From: Ectobius pallidus | Taxonomy: Eukaryota > Arthropoda > Insecta > Blattodea > Ectobiidae | NCBI GenBank assembly: GCA_964059195.1 | Contig: CAXKWD010000011.1 | Coordinates: 12,742,451 to 12,806,450 of the forward strand | Reading direction: 5' to 3' | Length of the DNA: 64,000 nucleotides | Part shown: piece by piece, positions 10,609 to 21,959 of the stretch | Layout of the letters: each line of letters opens with the position of its first letter | How positions within the stretch are numbered: position 1 is the stretch's first letter | Notes under the pieces: model-generated | The model's database searches: none | What the model saw: only the letters and a program-made list of their open reading frames with translations | Told to the model about the DNA's origin: nothing | Made by a program: the position numbers and the translations under genes

Positions 10609-11332
10609 ATAATGCATTTCTACGCTTAACGCTTAGAAATAAAAACACGGCGAAGCTTCAATAAAAATATTAACAGCAGATAATGCAGGTTTTAACATAA
10701 AAGCTTGTGCAGTTTTATTTATTTATAAGAGCACGTTTGAATAAATACTGATTTGTACATCAGTCATTATACACTTGTCATCTGAGCGTAATAAAGGCTA
10801 TCACCAATATATAGTGAATTATTTATGCACACATTAAAGGGACGGATATCATTGTCTCAACAGCTGTCCATCCAACTCATATGTTCAACAACTACCGGTA
10901 CTTTATAAAGCAATATTAAGAAGATAAGAACGAAAATTTCCCAGAGAAGAGGGCCCCATACTTAAAAACTAGATTCTCTTCATATCACCAAAATCACATC
11001 TACTTCATAATGCCTCGTTCTGTGGATAGGTGATGTCTTGACGGATGTTTTAGTCCAACCCGCCTGTCCTAAATGACACACTTTCTTTTATATAATGATT
11101 TGGTTGAAAGTGGCGAAATTTCCACCATCTTTACTTCGCAGAACCGACAAGAAACTCGTGATTGGACGTTGGTGAGATGCCGTCACACAGCGAGAATGCT
11201 AGGTGACAATGTAGCCAACACAAGACCACACGCGGGAAATTTACTATGGCACATTACGAAACGAAATCAATTCTGTGTTCCCCTGCTAAATTAATGTTAC
11301 TGTTCCTAATCTAACTGCCACTAATTTATAAT
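10609..11332. other. no gene seen
   Basis: No coding similarity recognised. The 73-codon open frame at 11,073-11,294 has no features suggesting a real protein. Confidence 0.4.
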
Positions 11333-11991
11333 TAGACCTGGGAAGTTAGGCTCCAAAAATATTAGTTTTGTGCACCTAAAATAGGCTTTTAAAACTAGTA
11401 AATAGGCTTTTAAAAGAGAAAATAGGCACTTAAAATATGCTTTTAAAATGTGTAAATATGCAGAAAATAGACTTTAAAATACTACAATATCCTCTTAAAC
11501 TGTAACGTGATCTTTTTTACTATAAAGCGTGGTATACGTATTCTTAACAGAAATAATTGCAAAAGTAAGACAGAATTAAAAATACATTTATCAAAAACAG
11601 TTTTTGATTATTATGTCTCTTCTTATTATATATAACTGCTACTTGTTGTTTTGAACGAATCCTCCCCCTCAGTCAGTATTCCTTTGGCGACAATTGTTTG
11701 GAAAAATCAAGTTTCTGTGAAAAACCCACATCTGCTGTTCTGCTCTACATTCAGGGATGTCCATTAAATGATTGTAAAAGTTACAACGTTTAATTGTATT
11801 TTAAATGTACAAAATAGGCATATTAGGCACTAAAATAGTAAAAATAGGCTCCAAAGGTCCAAATAGGTATTTTAGGGCACTATAGAACTCTGTAAATATA
11901 AGTGATATATCATGAAATGTCAACATATTTAAAATTTTCATGTTATTTCATAAGGAACAAAATAGGCATTTGCCTTAAAATCCCAGGTCTA
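11333..11991 (+). mobile_element. non-autonomous hAT-type element (family H1), copy 1
   Basis: The ends are TAGACCTGGGA and TCCCAGGTCTA. Flanking octamers tttataat and cttataat match at seven of eight positions, as expected for an old hAT 8-bp duplication. The interior is packed with AAATAGGC / GCCTTTTAAAA-type repeats, which look like subterminal transposase-binding repeats. There is no transposase frame. A second copy in the opposite orientation lies at 47,958-48,621. Confidence 0.9.
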
Positions 11992-12764
11992 CTTATAATC
12001 TAGCTGCTACTACTTTGTACTGATATGCAAGTGCAAGATGCAAGAAGCATAGTTTGTCAGATTTAGGGAAACTACTTTTTACCATCGTCAGGGTATTTCC
12101 TGACAAATTTAGGAATTCCCAGAGAGTAGGTTTCCGAGAGCTTCGTAGAAGTCTTATTTACCCGGAAGCAAACCCGAGAATTAATTATTAGCAACGCTAT
12201 AAAAGTAGTCAGAATTGCAACATTTACTAACTTGAGCAGAACTAAAAAGATGCAAGAAATATAATTTGGAGACTGAAGAAGATAATATGCAGCCAAATAA
12301 GTATTAAACTTTTCTCATTATTTTCTTTTAATATAAATACCCTGCTGATTTTCTGAGGGAAAATAAAAATATGCATACATTACATTATAGTGATACTGAA
12401 CTGCAATGCATAATGAAGCAATGAAGCAACAAACAACGCCATAAGCGGATCACCTCGCCGCTCAAATACTTAGCGCTCGGTCAGCTTAGTACTTACGTTA
12501 TCACCATTAGTACTATATCAGCTTTTCTCTACGGTTTTTTTGTGTTCGAAAAGAAACATAACTTTCTCTACCCTGGACATAGAGAATACCATACGACGTA
12601 TGGTAATATGTATATTATTAAATTATATCGCAGGTTTTTGGAGAGGGAAGTATGAACGTGATCTTGAATTTCTTTTTAATTTCATCCCCGAAACGGTTGT
12701 ATGGTAACATGATAGTGAAAAATAAAATACTATTTTATGTTCCGGAATTTCTGTTTCTTTTTAT
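11992..12764. other. no gene seen
   Basis: No recognisable coding similarity or repeat structure. Confidence 0.4.
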
Positions 12765-13060
12765 TTCAACTCCTACCAGACTTGGTAACCAGAAGGTCGC
12801 GGGTTCGATTCCCTATGAGGTCGTTGGAGTTTTTCAATTGACCTAATCGTTCTGGTGGCACTATGGCCCTGGGGTCGACTCAGCCTCTAACAGAAATGAG
12901 TACCAGGAGCAATCCTGGGGCTAAAGGCGGCCGGTGCGTAAGGCTGACATCCTTACCACCTTCACGTGCCGAATGTCTAAAATCTGGGAGCCTCAACCTC
13001 CTGGAACCCTCTGGGCCTACACGGCCTGTAACAGGGAACACTTTACCAGACTTGGTATGT
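12765..13060 (+). repeat. tRNA-derived SINE-like repeat (family C)
   Basis: A B-box-like GGTCGCGGGTTCGATTCCC at about 12,796 sits in a tRNA-like head, followed by a GC-richer body (GGCGGCCGGTGCGTAAGGC, CTCAACCTCCTGGAACCC). The A box is less clear (AGACTTGGTAACCAGAAGG). The open frames on both strands here belong to the repeat. Confidence 0.55.
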
Positions 13061-13097
13061 AAAAGCGATGGGATGCAAAATTCTACATCCTCTAGAG

Positions 13098-14125
13098 CAG
13101 CGACCACCAACTCGTTGCACAATGAGTACAGCAGTATGTGCAAGCTTACCCATTGCACAGTAGAATCATTTAGTGTGCGTGGTATACTGCCTCTCTTGAG
13201 TTCAGTGGCTGCATGCTCATTAGGCTTTTGAAATTCACAAATTATATTGGAATATCAACAGATGATTGTTGTATAAATCTGTTAGTATCGTTTACTTATG
13301 TTTTCTACAAAGAACACTCGTGAAGTCTTGATGTTTGTAGCAATGCAAATAATGTACAATATATTCCTAGCAAAATAATACACACAAATTAATTCTATCG
13401 TTTTGAACATAGTTGAAAAGCCCCTGTTTTTATTCAATTTTATAATAATATAATTAAATTGTAATGCCACAAGTTCTGTGAAATGAAAACAATATGTAGA
13501 CTCATTCCTTTAAATGACACACTTCCACATTTATATTATTGAACACAAATATTAATACTAAAGTTATATTTCAAATAAAATTCAGTGAAGCTATAATCTC
13601 CATATAATACAGCAGTATTATAGAACAGCTCAAATAAAGCATTTCACACTACAAAATCACTCACTAGTAGAAGCTAGTTTTCTTGATTTTTGTTGTCTCT
13701 TTTGATGCACTAGTTTTTAAACATCTGGAATCAATGTTTGGGTAGCGGCCAGTCTAAGTTCACATTTTACGTTTTCCTCTGACAGTTGACTTCTGCTGCG
13801 GGTTTTGTTTACTTTCATCAGTGAAAAAAACTGTTCGCATATGTACGTAGATCCGCACATAGACAAAATACTAGCAGCATGTCTATGCAGTCGGGGAAAT
13901 ACTGTTCGGGGAAACGTCCCTCACACTTCTACTACTTAAATGTAGGGGTCGATGGCCTATATTGGATTACGTTCTACATCCGACATAATGCTTGGAAGTT
14001 GGCGAAAGAAACGACCCACCCTGTCAACGGAACCCCGTCTCAGACTGACGTAACGTGGTGCACAGGGGTCGCACGGTGCAAGCCTGTTTGCACGCGCACA
14101 AAATACAGCGAGTTGGAGACCACTG
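13098..14125 (-). mobile_element. hAT element with decayed transposase
   Basis: Perfect 8-bp target duplications CTCTAGAG lie at 13,090-13,097 and 14,126-14,133. The ends are CAGCGACCACCAACTCG and, read inward from the right, CAGTGGTCTCCAACTCG. The 1028-bp body contains a minus-strand hAT transposase C-terminus. The rest of the transposase has been lost, so this is an internally deleted copy. Confidence 0.93.
13657..13890 (-). pseudogene. hAT transposase C-terminal dimerisation domain remnant
   Basis: The minus strand reads HAASILSMCGSTYICEQFFS, LMKVNKTRSRSQLSEENVK, CELRLAATQTLIPDV, then a stop, then KLVHQKRQQKSRK in the same frame. 'FGSTYxCEqxFSxMkxxKxxxRsxLxdexL' is the conserved hAT C-terminal motif of the GTF2IRD2/ZBED5-like transposases, with 'L.P....L' further on. 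Here F is changed to C in MCGSTY and a TAA follows DV. The domain normally mediates transposase dimerisation and completes the catalytic site. The upstream catalytic residues and BED zinc finger are absent. Confidence 0.88.
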
Positions 14126-14133
14126 CTCTAGAG

Positions 14134-15035
14134 CCATAAAAACCTATATCAAGTGTTTTCTGAGCGAATAGTTTGAATGTGATAAGTCGTTCTTCTTCAT
14201 TTCAAATCCTAAATACCTATATAAGGACCTATAATTTGAAAATCAAATTGATCGTCGTGACTATTCCACTCATATTCCGCGTGTTTGATATTGACCAATA
14301 ACATTTAGCAATTCCTCGGATATAGACCAATCACGATCGTTTATCTTATAAAACGCTTGCAATTAATAGGAGGATGATGTTTTAACGATAAAATCGTCTG
14401 CTCGTTGCTGGACATGTAAACATCAGTGTGCAGTGATTAATACGTCACACGCTGTCATTTAAGCATCACGAAAACAAATTATTTTATACAACATACCTTG
14501 CTTGGAAATTGAAATAATAGAAATGTGCATCGATTAAAACACAATTTCGATTCGGTGCAAGCCAGTTGGCGTGCTTTTATTCTGTTCTGCTTTTAGCACC
14601 ATTGGTAGCACTGTCACAACATGGTAACTTGAATCGTTTCATGGATGGTTGATTCACAGTATGCCGTGATCTCGTAGCTGTTAGTTTTGTTTTTATGCAA
14701 CAAAGCACGAAAGTAATTATTATTTGTATAATCCGTTACATTTTTATTCATGGAATAGTCATAATAAAACCAACTCTCGTGGGATTACCTATGATAAATA
14801 TTCCGGGTTTGGCAACACAGATTTCATTTGGAAAAATGGCTATCACATTTATTTTAGTTTCCGCATAAAAAATCAAATTTCGCAGAACATTCTATCACTG
14901 GCAGTCACTGGAGACATGAGCAAGAGGGCAGAATACTCATATTTCTTCGGAAGCGCGGAAATATCAGCAAATTATCCATAATATAATGTTCATATTATCA
15001 AATCCGTTTTGGTTGTGTTTTAGCCAATCTCTTCT
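14134..15035. other. no gene seen
   Basis: No coding similarity or repeat recognised. Confidence 0.4.
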
Positions 15036-15385
15036 CTAGCGTCTCACGCAGTAGGGCTGGGTTAGTTTTCTGGATGGGGTTTATTTAAGGGGGTTTCTTC
15101 AACCGTGAGACGGATGTTGGGAAACTTTAGGCCATTGTGGTCCTGGTATATCATCTGGATGTTATTATTACATCTTTCCCAACTACTTCTTGTTTGAAAT
15201 GTGTGTGCGACTAATGTCTCTCGTCATGTGTGTTCATGTTACCTCGGAGGTGGCCCCGGCATTGGGTTAATCACTTATCAATGTCCTTGTCTGGTAAAAA
15301 AATACGTATGTGTTCCTTAGGAAATTCCCCTCTCGACAGGTCGCGGTCCTGTAAGGCCCTGGCAGTATGGGGCACATAAACGGCC
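15036..15385 (+). repeat. SINE family A, copy 1
   Basis: Body words shared with the other family A copies are ACTTTAGGCCATTGTGGTCC, GGTGGCCCCGGCATTGGG, TGTCCTTGTCTGG and CGACAGGTCGCGGTCCTGTAAGGCCC. The tRNA-like head (GTCTCACGCAGTAGGG) is degraded and has no readable B box. Confidence 0.8.
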
Positions 15386-16090
15386 TTACAACGGGAAAAT
15401 TAAAACTACAAGAAAGAAATAAACGAAAGAGAGATAGATCAGTGTATGTTCTGTTTAATTTTTATTTAATTTTGTTTGCTGAAGCGCATTTTTTACAAGA
15501 GGTTTCATGCTATTATATTTTTATGTAAGTTATAGAGAAATAGGAAAAGAATAATATTATTTCGTAAATTCCGAATAGGGTGTTACACTATAGGTGGAGC
15601 ACGTATGGTCGACACCGACCCGTGCGCCGGTTAATGTAAATAATGTGATTTATATGTGAGATTTTTTTTGTGAAAATAAATACACACTACTACTACTACT
15701 ATAAGTCTGTGAAAATATAGCAACTAAAAGATTTGTTTTGGCCTTCAGTGTTGATATTTCTTGCTCTAGATGCATATTAAGGCAGTATGTATTTCATATT
15801 TTTTTCCCTTCTGCGTGAAATCAATTTATTGGATTTTCAAAATTATTTGAATGATTCTCTCCCGTCTTTTAAGGACTGCCGATAGGAGCAAAGATAAACA
15901 TACACCGAAAAAAGACATTCACCGCTAACCGTCGTTTAATTGAGCTGTAACCATATTCTTGTCACTTACTACAATTATATGTAGGCCTATTGGTATACTT
16001 CACTGTATAGTGAATGACATTTTATTTGGAAGTAGCCCTCTGATAAAAACATATTTAGAGATTATTTTGTATAGTTCTATTCATATAAGG
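15386..16090. other. no gene seen; small (CTA)n repeat
   Basis: AT-rich sequence with a short CTACTACTA run near 15,690 and no coding similarity. Confidence 0.4.
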
Positions 16091-16160
16091 CAGCGGTTCC
16101 CAACCGGTGGGTCGCGGAAGGGTTACAGGTGGGTCGCGACTCGATCCTAAAACTATCAGA
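16091..16160. mobile_element. possible hAT terminal fragment
   Basis: CAGCGGTTCCCAACCGGTGG followed by GTCGCGGAAGG resembles the terminus of hAT elements whose ends read CAGTGGTTCCCAACC with a following GGTGGGTCGCGA. I could not find the opposite end or a duplication, so it may be a truncated copy. Confidence 0.45.
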
Positions 16161-17691
16161 AACCATCGAATAAACCATCATAAAAGATATAATTGTAGTT
16201 TTGTCTTCACCTAGGAACACTTGTTAGTGAGTATGAAACCACTTGTAGCATATATTGCAAACATATATCTATTGTTAAATAAATAACTGTTTTGCTACAA
16301 AGTGCTTATATTTTGTCAACCTCAGAACACAAATTGTTTACCAACAATCAATCTATATCTTCAAAAAAGCATGTATCATCTTATATATATTTGCAATATT
16401 TGATGGTAAATTATATATACAAAAGGAAGGGATACGATAGAAATAAGGTTTTTTACTCCACCGATGGACCGTGGAGGTATTCCGATAAGGAAAGGTGGGA
16501 CGCCAGCTGTAAAAGCTTGGGTACCTTTGATATAAGGGTAAAATTGTCTTTGGAATATTGCGTAGTGAGAAGCAGGGTTTGTGAAAATCCGCAACGATAA
16601 GATTGTCCCCAATTCTATAAATCGTGAATGTACGTGTTAATGAACAAAACAAAATGAATGAAATTAATGTTTTGAGTGCACTGATCATGAATTGTGTGTT
16701 CGAGGGCTGCACTGGAATAAGGAAATTAAATATTGAAATACTGAAAATGGCCGGGAGAATATACCTACCACCTTCAATTTCCATTTAGACTACACCCTAC
16801 CTGTTAAAAATGGCAATCTGAATTTAAAGTGCTTAATAGAGAAATAATTGATTAAAAACGTAATAAAAAACGTATTTTTTTTAAATCCTAGAATGGTGTC
16901 ATGCATTTGCCGCATATACAAGTATGTATACCTTCAATTGTTAGTCATCCTCACTCATACACATAAAGCGCTATAAAGTATACTTCGATGCAAGGACGGG
17001 AAGTGTGTTTTAGACGAATCCAGCTTCGTCTAGTTTTTTCTACTCCCAAGATACCTTTATACATTTCATATACATGTTTTGCATACTATTTTTTCTACAA
17101 TGAGGAAAAATAAGTGAAATTACTTAATGAAAAAGAAAATTAAATGCAAATAGCTGTTCGAGATGGTTGTTAAATGACAAGGAAACCAACCTTAAAAAGT
17201 TAGTGTAATTTAATCTTAGTGGCGATCGAATGATCAATTACTTTACACATACGCAAATATTCGTACTTAGCTACTATGAACTAAATCGTAAGCGAATATT
17301 AAGGAATAAAATGGAAATAAATTCACAAGAAAGACTGAAAGGGTACAATTCAACTAGAAAATATAATGTTCTATGTTTTCATTAATAAATATATCAAAAG
17401 TTAAAGGTATTCATACAACGACGCACCTATACACTGCAAAGAAGAAAAAGACGCAGGTACATTATTGGCACTGGGTGCAGGAAGTTCAAATTTCCACTAT
17501 GATAGCATGAAGGGGAAATGAAAAAAAAAAACACTATCGTAAGAAAACGTAAAAAGTACATCCGAGGAACCAGAGGAGGGGAAAGGTCGGCGTGGTGCAG
17601 GAACGTATGAGGGCGAACGCGAAGTTGACGCTACTGCTAGCGATTTTACTGGCAAATTTCCTGCTGATTAAGCAAAACAGATGTTTTCAAA
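16161..17691. other. no gene seen
   Basis: Several open frames of 63-143 codons overlap on both strands around 16,292-16,784 without recognisable domains. I treat them as chance frames. Confidence 0.35.
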
Positions 17692-18125
17692 TTTCAAGGT
17701 TTTTATTTAAAATTTTAAAATTTTTAAGGATAAAATTTTTACCACAGGTAGTTGTCACAGATAGCAACAGACCTCTATCTACGATACATAAACGTCTAGT
17801 AATAAAATGTTGAAAAATCGCGATTTTTAGCACTTTTCGATTTATCTTTCAAAAGGTTATGAGTAGATTTTTATCGTTTGGGACACATTTTCTTCGTATT
17901 TGTAAGTTCTATCTCGTGCTATTTTTCATGATTTCCATAGTATTCGTTTTGATACCTTAAAATGGCAAAAAAATATTTTTCACACTTTTTGCATTTTTTC
18001 ACCATGATGCTACAAACCGACTATACAACTGATTCCTATTTTCAATCTAATTAATGCGTAGAGAAAGTGACCATTTTAATTGTTTGAATTAATGAGCATT
18101 ATTTTGCTACCTCGCCTGGACTAAT
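17692..18125 (+). repeat. dispersed repeat D, copy 1
   Basis: It aligns by eye over its length with 40,376-40,812 in the same orientation. Shared blocks include AATAAAATGTTGAA, AAAAGTTATGA, TTTTATCG, ATTTTCTTCGT, TTTTTGCATTTTT and CTACCTCGC. No coding frame or terminal repeats were seen. The family is unclassified and clearly diverged. Confidence 0.7.
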
Positions 18126-18255
18126 TGGCTTATCGCATGTTCACTGTTGATTTGCGTATAGTATATGTTACTAGAATGTTAAGTACGTGACTACTAGTAT
18201 TACATATATAGAATATATTACATAATATATTTATAAGCGTTTTTAGCAACTAGTT

Positions 18256-18341
18256 CTCTTTCTTTATCTTAGCTTTACCTCTCCCTTTTTTTTTGGATCT
18301 AAGCGACCCAAGCCGCCTTACAGGGCCGCGACAGCAACTAA
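18256..18341 (-). repeat. SINE family A fragment, copy 2
   Basis: TTTACCTCTCCC, AAGCGACCCAAGCCGCC and TTACAGGGCCGCGAC are the 3' end of family A in antisense. The copy stops at the inserted MITE (family M) and does not resume beyond it. Confidence 0.75.
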
Positions 18342-18554
18342 AGATCTCGCACGAAATCTGTGCCGATGAGACCGTTACTCTCTCTAGAGAGACATGCTAT
18401 TGTGCGAGAGAGAGAGAGGTAGCTTGGTCTTTACAAATAGAAAGAGAGGTACTGTTGTGCGAGAGAGATAGGTAGCAGGCCAATCGACGCTACAGTCCCC
18501 ACGAAAACGTAATGAAATGACTTAGGCAATCGGCACAGATTTCGTGCGCGATCT
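18342..18554. mobile_element. short TIR element (family M), copy 1
   Basis: The ends AGATCTCGCACGAAATCTGT and GCCGAT are repeated inverted at the right as ATCGGCACAGATTTCGTGCG. The 213-bp body carries GAGAGAGA-rich hairpin segments (TTGTGCGAGAGAGA). A copy in opposite orientation lies at 46,789-47,002. No coding capacity. The target duplication is uncertain. Confidence 0.85.
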
Positions 18555-18962
18555 ATACTTTACTACTCATTAATTCCATCTACAGTATTACTTTGCGTAA
18601 TTAAAGCGGTAGAACAGAATTCGTTCTAATTTTCTTTCAAAGTGATTATTGTGTTCTGTATTTTTTAAATAGTACTGTATATTTTTAAGATCTGTTTACT
18701 CAGACACGTTTTACGAAATTTGTCTATAATTTGTTTATAAACAACTGTTTGTTGAAATGACTGCAAACAACATATCTCTGCTTGAAAGTATTGCGCTGAT
18801 TCTGATAACATTTTAAAGCTCAGAAAATAATCTAGTGCCTGAAGTAAGGACAGTATGATCAGGCAAACCAACGTTGACAAGTAGATTTTGTTTTACAGGA
18901 TGGTCCACTATGTATAGTAAGTATTCACACAAATATACACATTTAAAAAACGAATCGGGTTA
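18555..18962. other. no gene seen
   Basis: AT-rich sequence without recognisable features. Confidence 0.4.
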
Positions 18963-18988
18963 TTCTTTCTTTCTTTCTTTCTTTCTTT
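18963..18988. repeat. (TTTC)n microsatellite
   Basis: Short TTTC run at the 3' tail of the adjacent antisense SINE, likely its simple-repeat tail. Confidence 0.9.
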
Positions 18989-19378
18989 ATCTTAATTTTA
19001 CCTCTCCCTTTTAGGAGTTAAGCGACCCAAGCCGCCCGGGCCTTATAGGGCCGCAACCTGTCGGGAGAGGGATTATCTACGGATCACATACATACGTTTT
19101 TGACCAGACAAGGACAGGGAGAGATCAGTCCAATGCCGGGGCCACCTTCGAGACAACACGAACACATAGGACGAGACACACCATTTACACTCACTCCAAA
19201 CAAGGCGAGGATGGGATAAAGATGATAATGACGGTCAGATGATATCTGGGGACCACAAGGGCCTAAAGTTACCCGACATTTGCCTCACAGGTGAGAGCAA
19301 CCCCAGAAAAAACCCACCTATGCAACTTGACCCGACCAGGATTTGAACCCGGGCCCGCTGCGTGAGAGGAACGCACAG
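18989..19378 (-). repeat. SINE family A, copy 3
   Basis: This is a nearly full antisense copy. On the minus strand the head reads GCGTTCCTCTCACGCAGCGG, followed by a B box GGGTTCAAATCCTGG. The body continues through CCTTGTGGTCCCC, TTATCATCTTTATCCC and the GGGCGGCTTGGGTCGCTTAA tail. The head is tRNA-derived, so retroposition by a LINE is expected. Confidence 0.88.
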
Positions 19379-20403
19379 AGTTTTAAATTTCTTAAGCACT
19401 CCACAGTTACATTTGCTTTCATTACTATATCTTAAATAGCTTTTGAGACATTGTGTTTCCAGTTAATACTCTAAATCTCCATGAAAAATGTCAATTATTT
19501 AATAAAACAATTTTTGTAATATTTCTGGTTATATTCCAATAATAAAGGTATTCGTTAATATAAAAAATAAAAAATACAATTGTTGTTAAAAAAAATAATA
19601 TCCAGTGTGGTTTGCCACGAAATGGATATTGATTTATTACCTGTCTTAAATTCAACATATTGTAGGCCAATAAAGGTTTTCACGTATTTCAATTATAATG
19701 ATAGAACGTATACGGATTTGATTAAAGGGATACATCTTTTTCCATATATCTGGATTATATAGTCCAGATAAAAAAAATAACGTAATGCAAAATGTATTTT
19801 TCAATATAACAGTATAAAATTCGAAACTGTTCATTGTTGGTGCTGTTTAAAAACATTTTATATTTTCTGCGTATTTTCGCACCCCTCTCAGAAAATCCTT
19901 CACGAATTGTTATTTTTCTGTTAACTATTTAGAAATCAAAGGTCTACATTCAATGAAGTGCAATAAGTTTTCGAACTGTTAAATGCTAAGAGTTGAATTC
20001 TAAACAATTTTCGTATGTTTAAACAATATAAATTTATAGAAATTTAAAATCAATCCTTTAGCAAATCTTTGCATTTGAACGTCTCAAAAGCAAAGTAGTA
20101 ATTTAGAAATTTCTGAATATTAATAGCGAAAACATATTATAATTATACCGAAATTATACTGGGCCTGCACTAATGACTTCATTTTACCATATAACATCAG
20201 GTAGGTTTCAAGAATATATTTAAATGTAAGTATATCATGCTTCTGTCTCAAGTTCCAAGTCTCAGATCTGTGAATCCGTGCTGACAAGCCGGGCCCTTCA
20301 CGCTGTTTATTAAGTGCCAGTATGGTACTTGATGAGATTGTGTGTGGGGGACGAAAAATGTCTGTCCGTCTTGTCTGTCTGTCTGTCTCTCATTGTGCCT
20401 GTA
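19379..20403. other. no gene seen
   Basis: AT-rich sequence with no recognised coding or repeat feature. Confidence 0.4.
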
Positions 20404-20860
20404 CGCGCCATAACTCAAATACGCTTTATCGGATTTTCATTAAACTTGGTATACGCATTTATAATGTCCATGGGAAGAACCCTGTTGTTATTGAACCAAA
20501 TCGGTTTACCGGTACCGGCGTCAAACCCAATTTAGTGTTTTTATTTGAAAGCGCCATAACTCAAATGCGTTTTATCGGATTTTCATGAAACTTGGAATAC
20601 ACATTTATAATGTCCATGGGAAGACGTCTGTTGATACTGGACCAAATCGGTTGGCCGGTACCGGAATAATGCTCAATTTAGTGCATTTTTATGGTATTAT
20701 ATAACAAAATGCCCCATAACTCAAATATGCTTTATCGGATTTTCATGAAACTTGGTATGCCCATTTATAACGTCCATGGCAAGAAGTATATTAATTTTGG
20801 GCCTAATTGGTTGACCGGTACCAGAGTAACGACTAATTAAAAGTCACATATTTTTTTAAT
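20404..20860 (+). repeat. three tandem repeats of about 150 bp
   Basis: Three diverged units start near 20,404, 20,550 and 20,708. Each begins with a CCATAACTCAAAT-CG-TTTATCGG block, continues with ATTTTCAT-AAACTTGG and ATTTATAA-GTCCATGG-AAGA, and ends with an ACCGGTACC-containing segment. The units match in order and spacing but not perfectly. No coding function is recognised. Confidence 0.85.
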
Positions 20861-20929
20861 TTTTGTCTACCGGTATAATTTGACAGTTAACACTATTCCT
20901 TCACTTATGCTTATCAAACGACACCGTGA

Positions 20930-21030
20930 AACTGACTGAGTTGCCCAAATGGTAACGCCTTAGACTCGTATTCTGGAGGTCCCCGGATCAAATCCCGGAG
21001 CCGGCCGATTTGACATGGATTTTTTTTTTA
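20930..21030 (+). repeat. SINE family B head, copy 2
   Basis: CCAAATGGTAACGCCTTAGA, then TCTGGAGGTCCCCGGATCAA and ATCCCGGAGCCGGCC correspond to the tRNA-like head of the copy near 3,841, with a better-preserved B box (CGGATCAAATCCC). Confidence 0.65.
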
Positions 21031-21959
21031 TTTTTATGTGAGTGCGCGATTGTCAAGGTATCACAAATCTGTAGTTCTGCTGACGCTGGTCGATTTTAAT
21101 CTGATTAGAAAAACTTATTTTCTGCATATAATAATTGAAATTATAATTGATTCAACAAAAACATAGTGGCACTTTGTTATATCAGTTTACCTGATTTTAT
21201 TTTTGCTGTGTTCCCTGTTTTCACTGTACTTCAGCTTATAATTCTTCTTCAGATCTTTATTACTTAAGTACTAATATTTTTGTCATCTGTATGGTGCCTT
21301 CTTTTTCTTTTCCTTTCTTTATGTCTGTCTGTCTTCCTTTCCTTCTCTTTTCCCTCTTTTCAGCATGTAATTTTCTCAATTCTCGTGAGAATGCCAAAGC
21401 TGATATAGAGCAGCTTTTTGTTCCAAAATCTCCTGCTAAATTTAATAAGACAAAAGGGACTTCGTAGTGAATAAAATTGTGACAACTCTTTATCAGTGTT
21501 TCATGATTGTCTGCTACACGAATCGACATTTGTGGCTTTCCATTCTATTTGCTCTCTGCATTCACTCCCACTGAAGCGAAATATTGCCGTGTTGAAAGTA
21601 CTCGTACTTCGACGCCTTGGATTGTAAAATTTGTATCTATCATGTGTCTGGAAGTTTGTGAATTTTAAAGCATTTGACTTAGACACACCAGATGTAATTT
21701 TAATAAGCTTGCAGTGAATAATTACAACAGACATGGAAAACACTAGGTCGGTTGGGCGCGAAGTACTGCAACATTAACAGGAGCGAAGTAGGTTAATGTT
21801 CCTATCTTTCTAGTTTTTACTTTATCTTTTTGTTATTTAATTAGGTTCATGTAACGAAAAAGTCCATAATGTTATTTTCCTTTTGATACGCTTATCTACA
21901 CACTTTCCTGCAATTTTGCTGATCTCAACTTTTTACAATACCGGTACACTAAATCCGTA
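21031..21959. other. no gene seen
   Basis: Open frames near 21,260-21,743 are short and carry no recognised domain. The plus-strand text NSRENAKADIEQLFVPKSPAKFN near 21,378 looks protein-like but is isolated. Confidence 0.35.

Noticed and set aside
16292..16784. Overlapping frames of 78-143 codons on both strands
   Set aside because: No domain on either strand; overlapping long frames without similarity are expected by chance at this scale.
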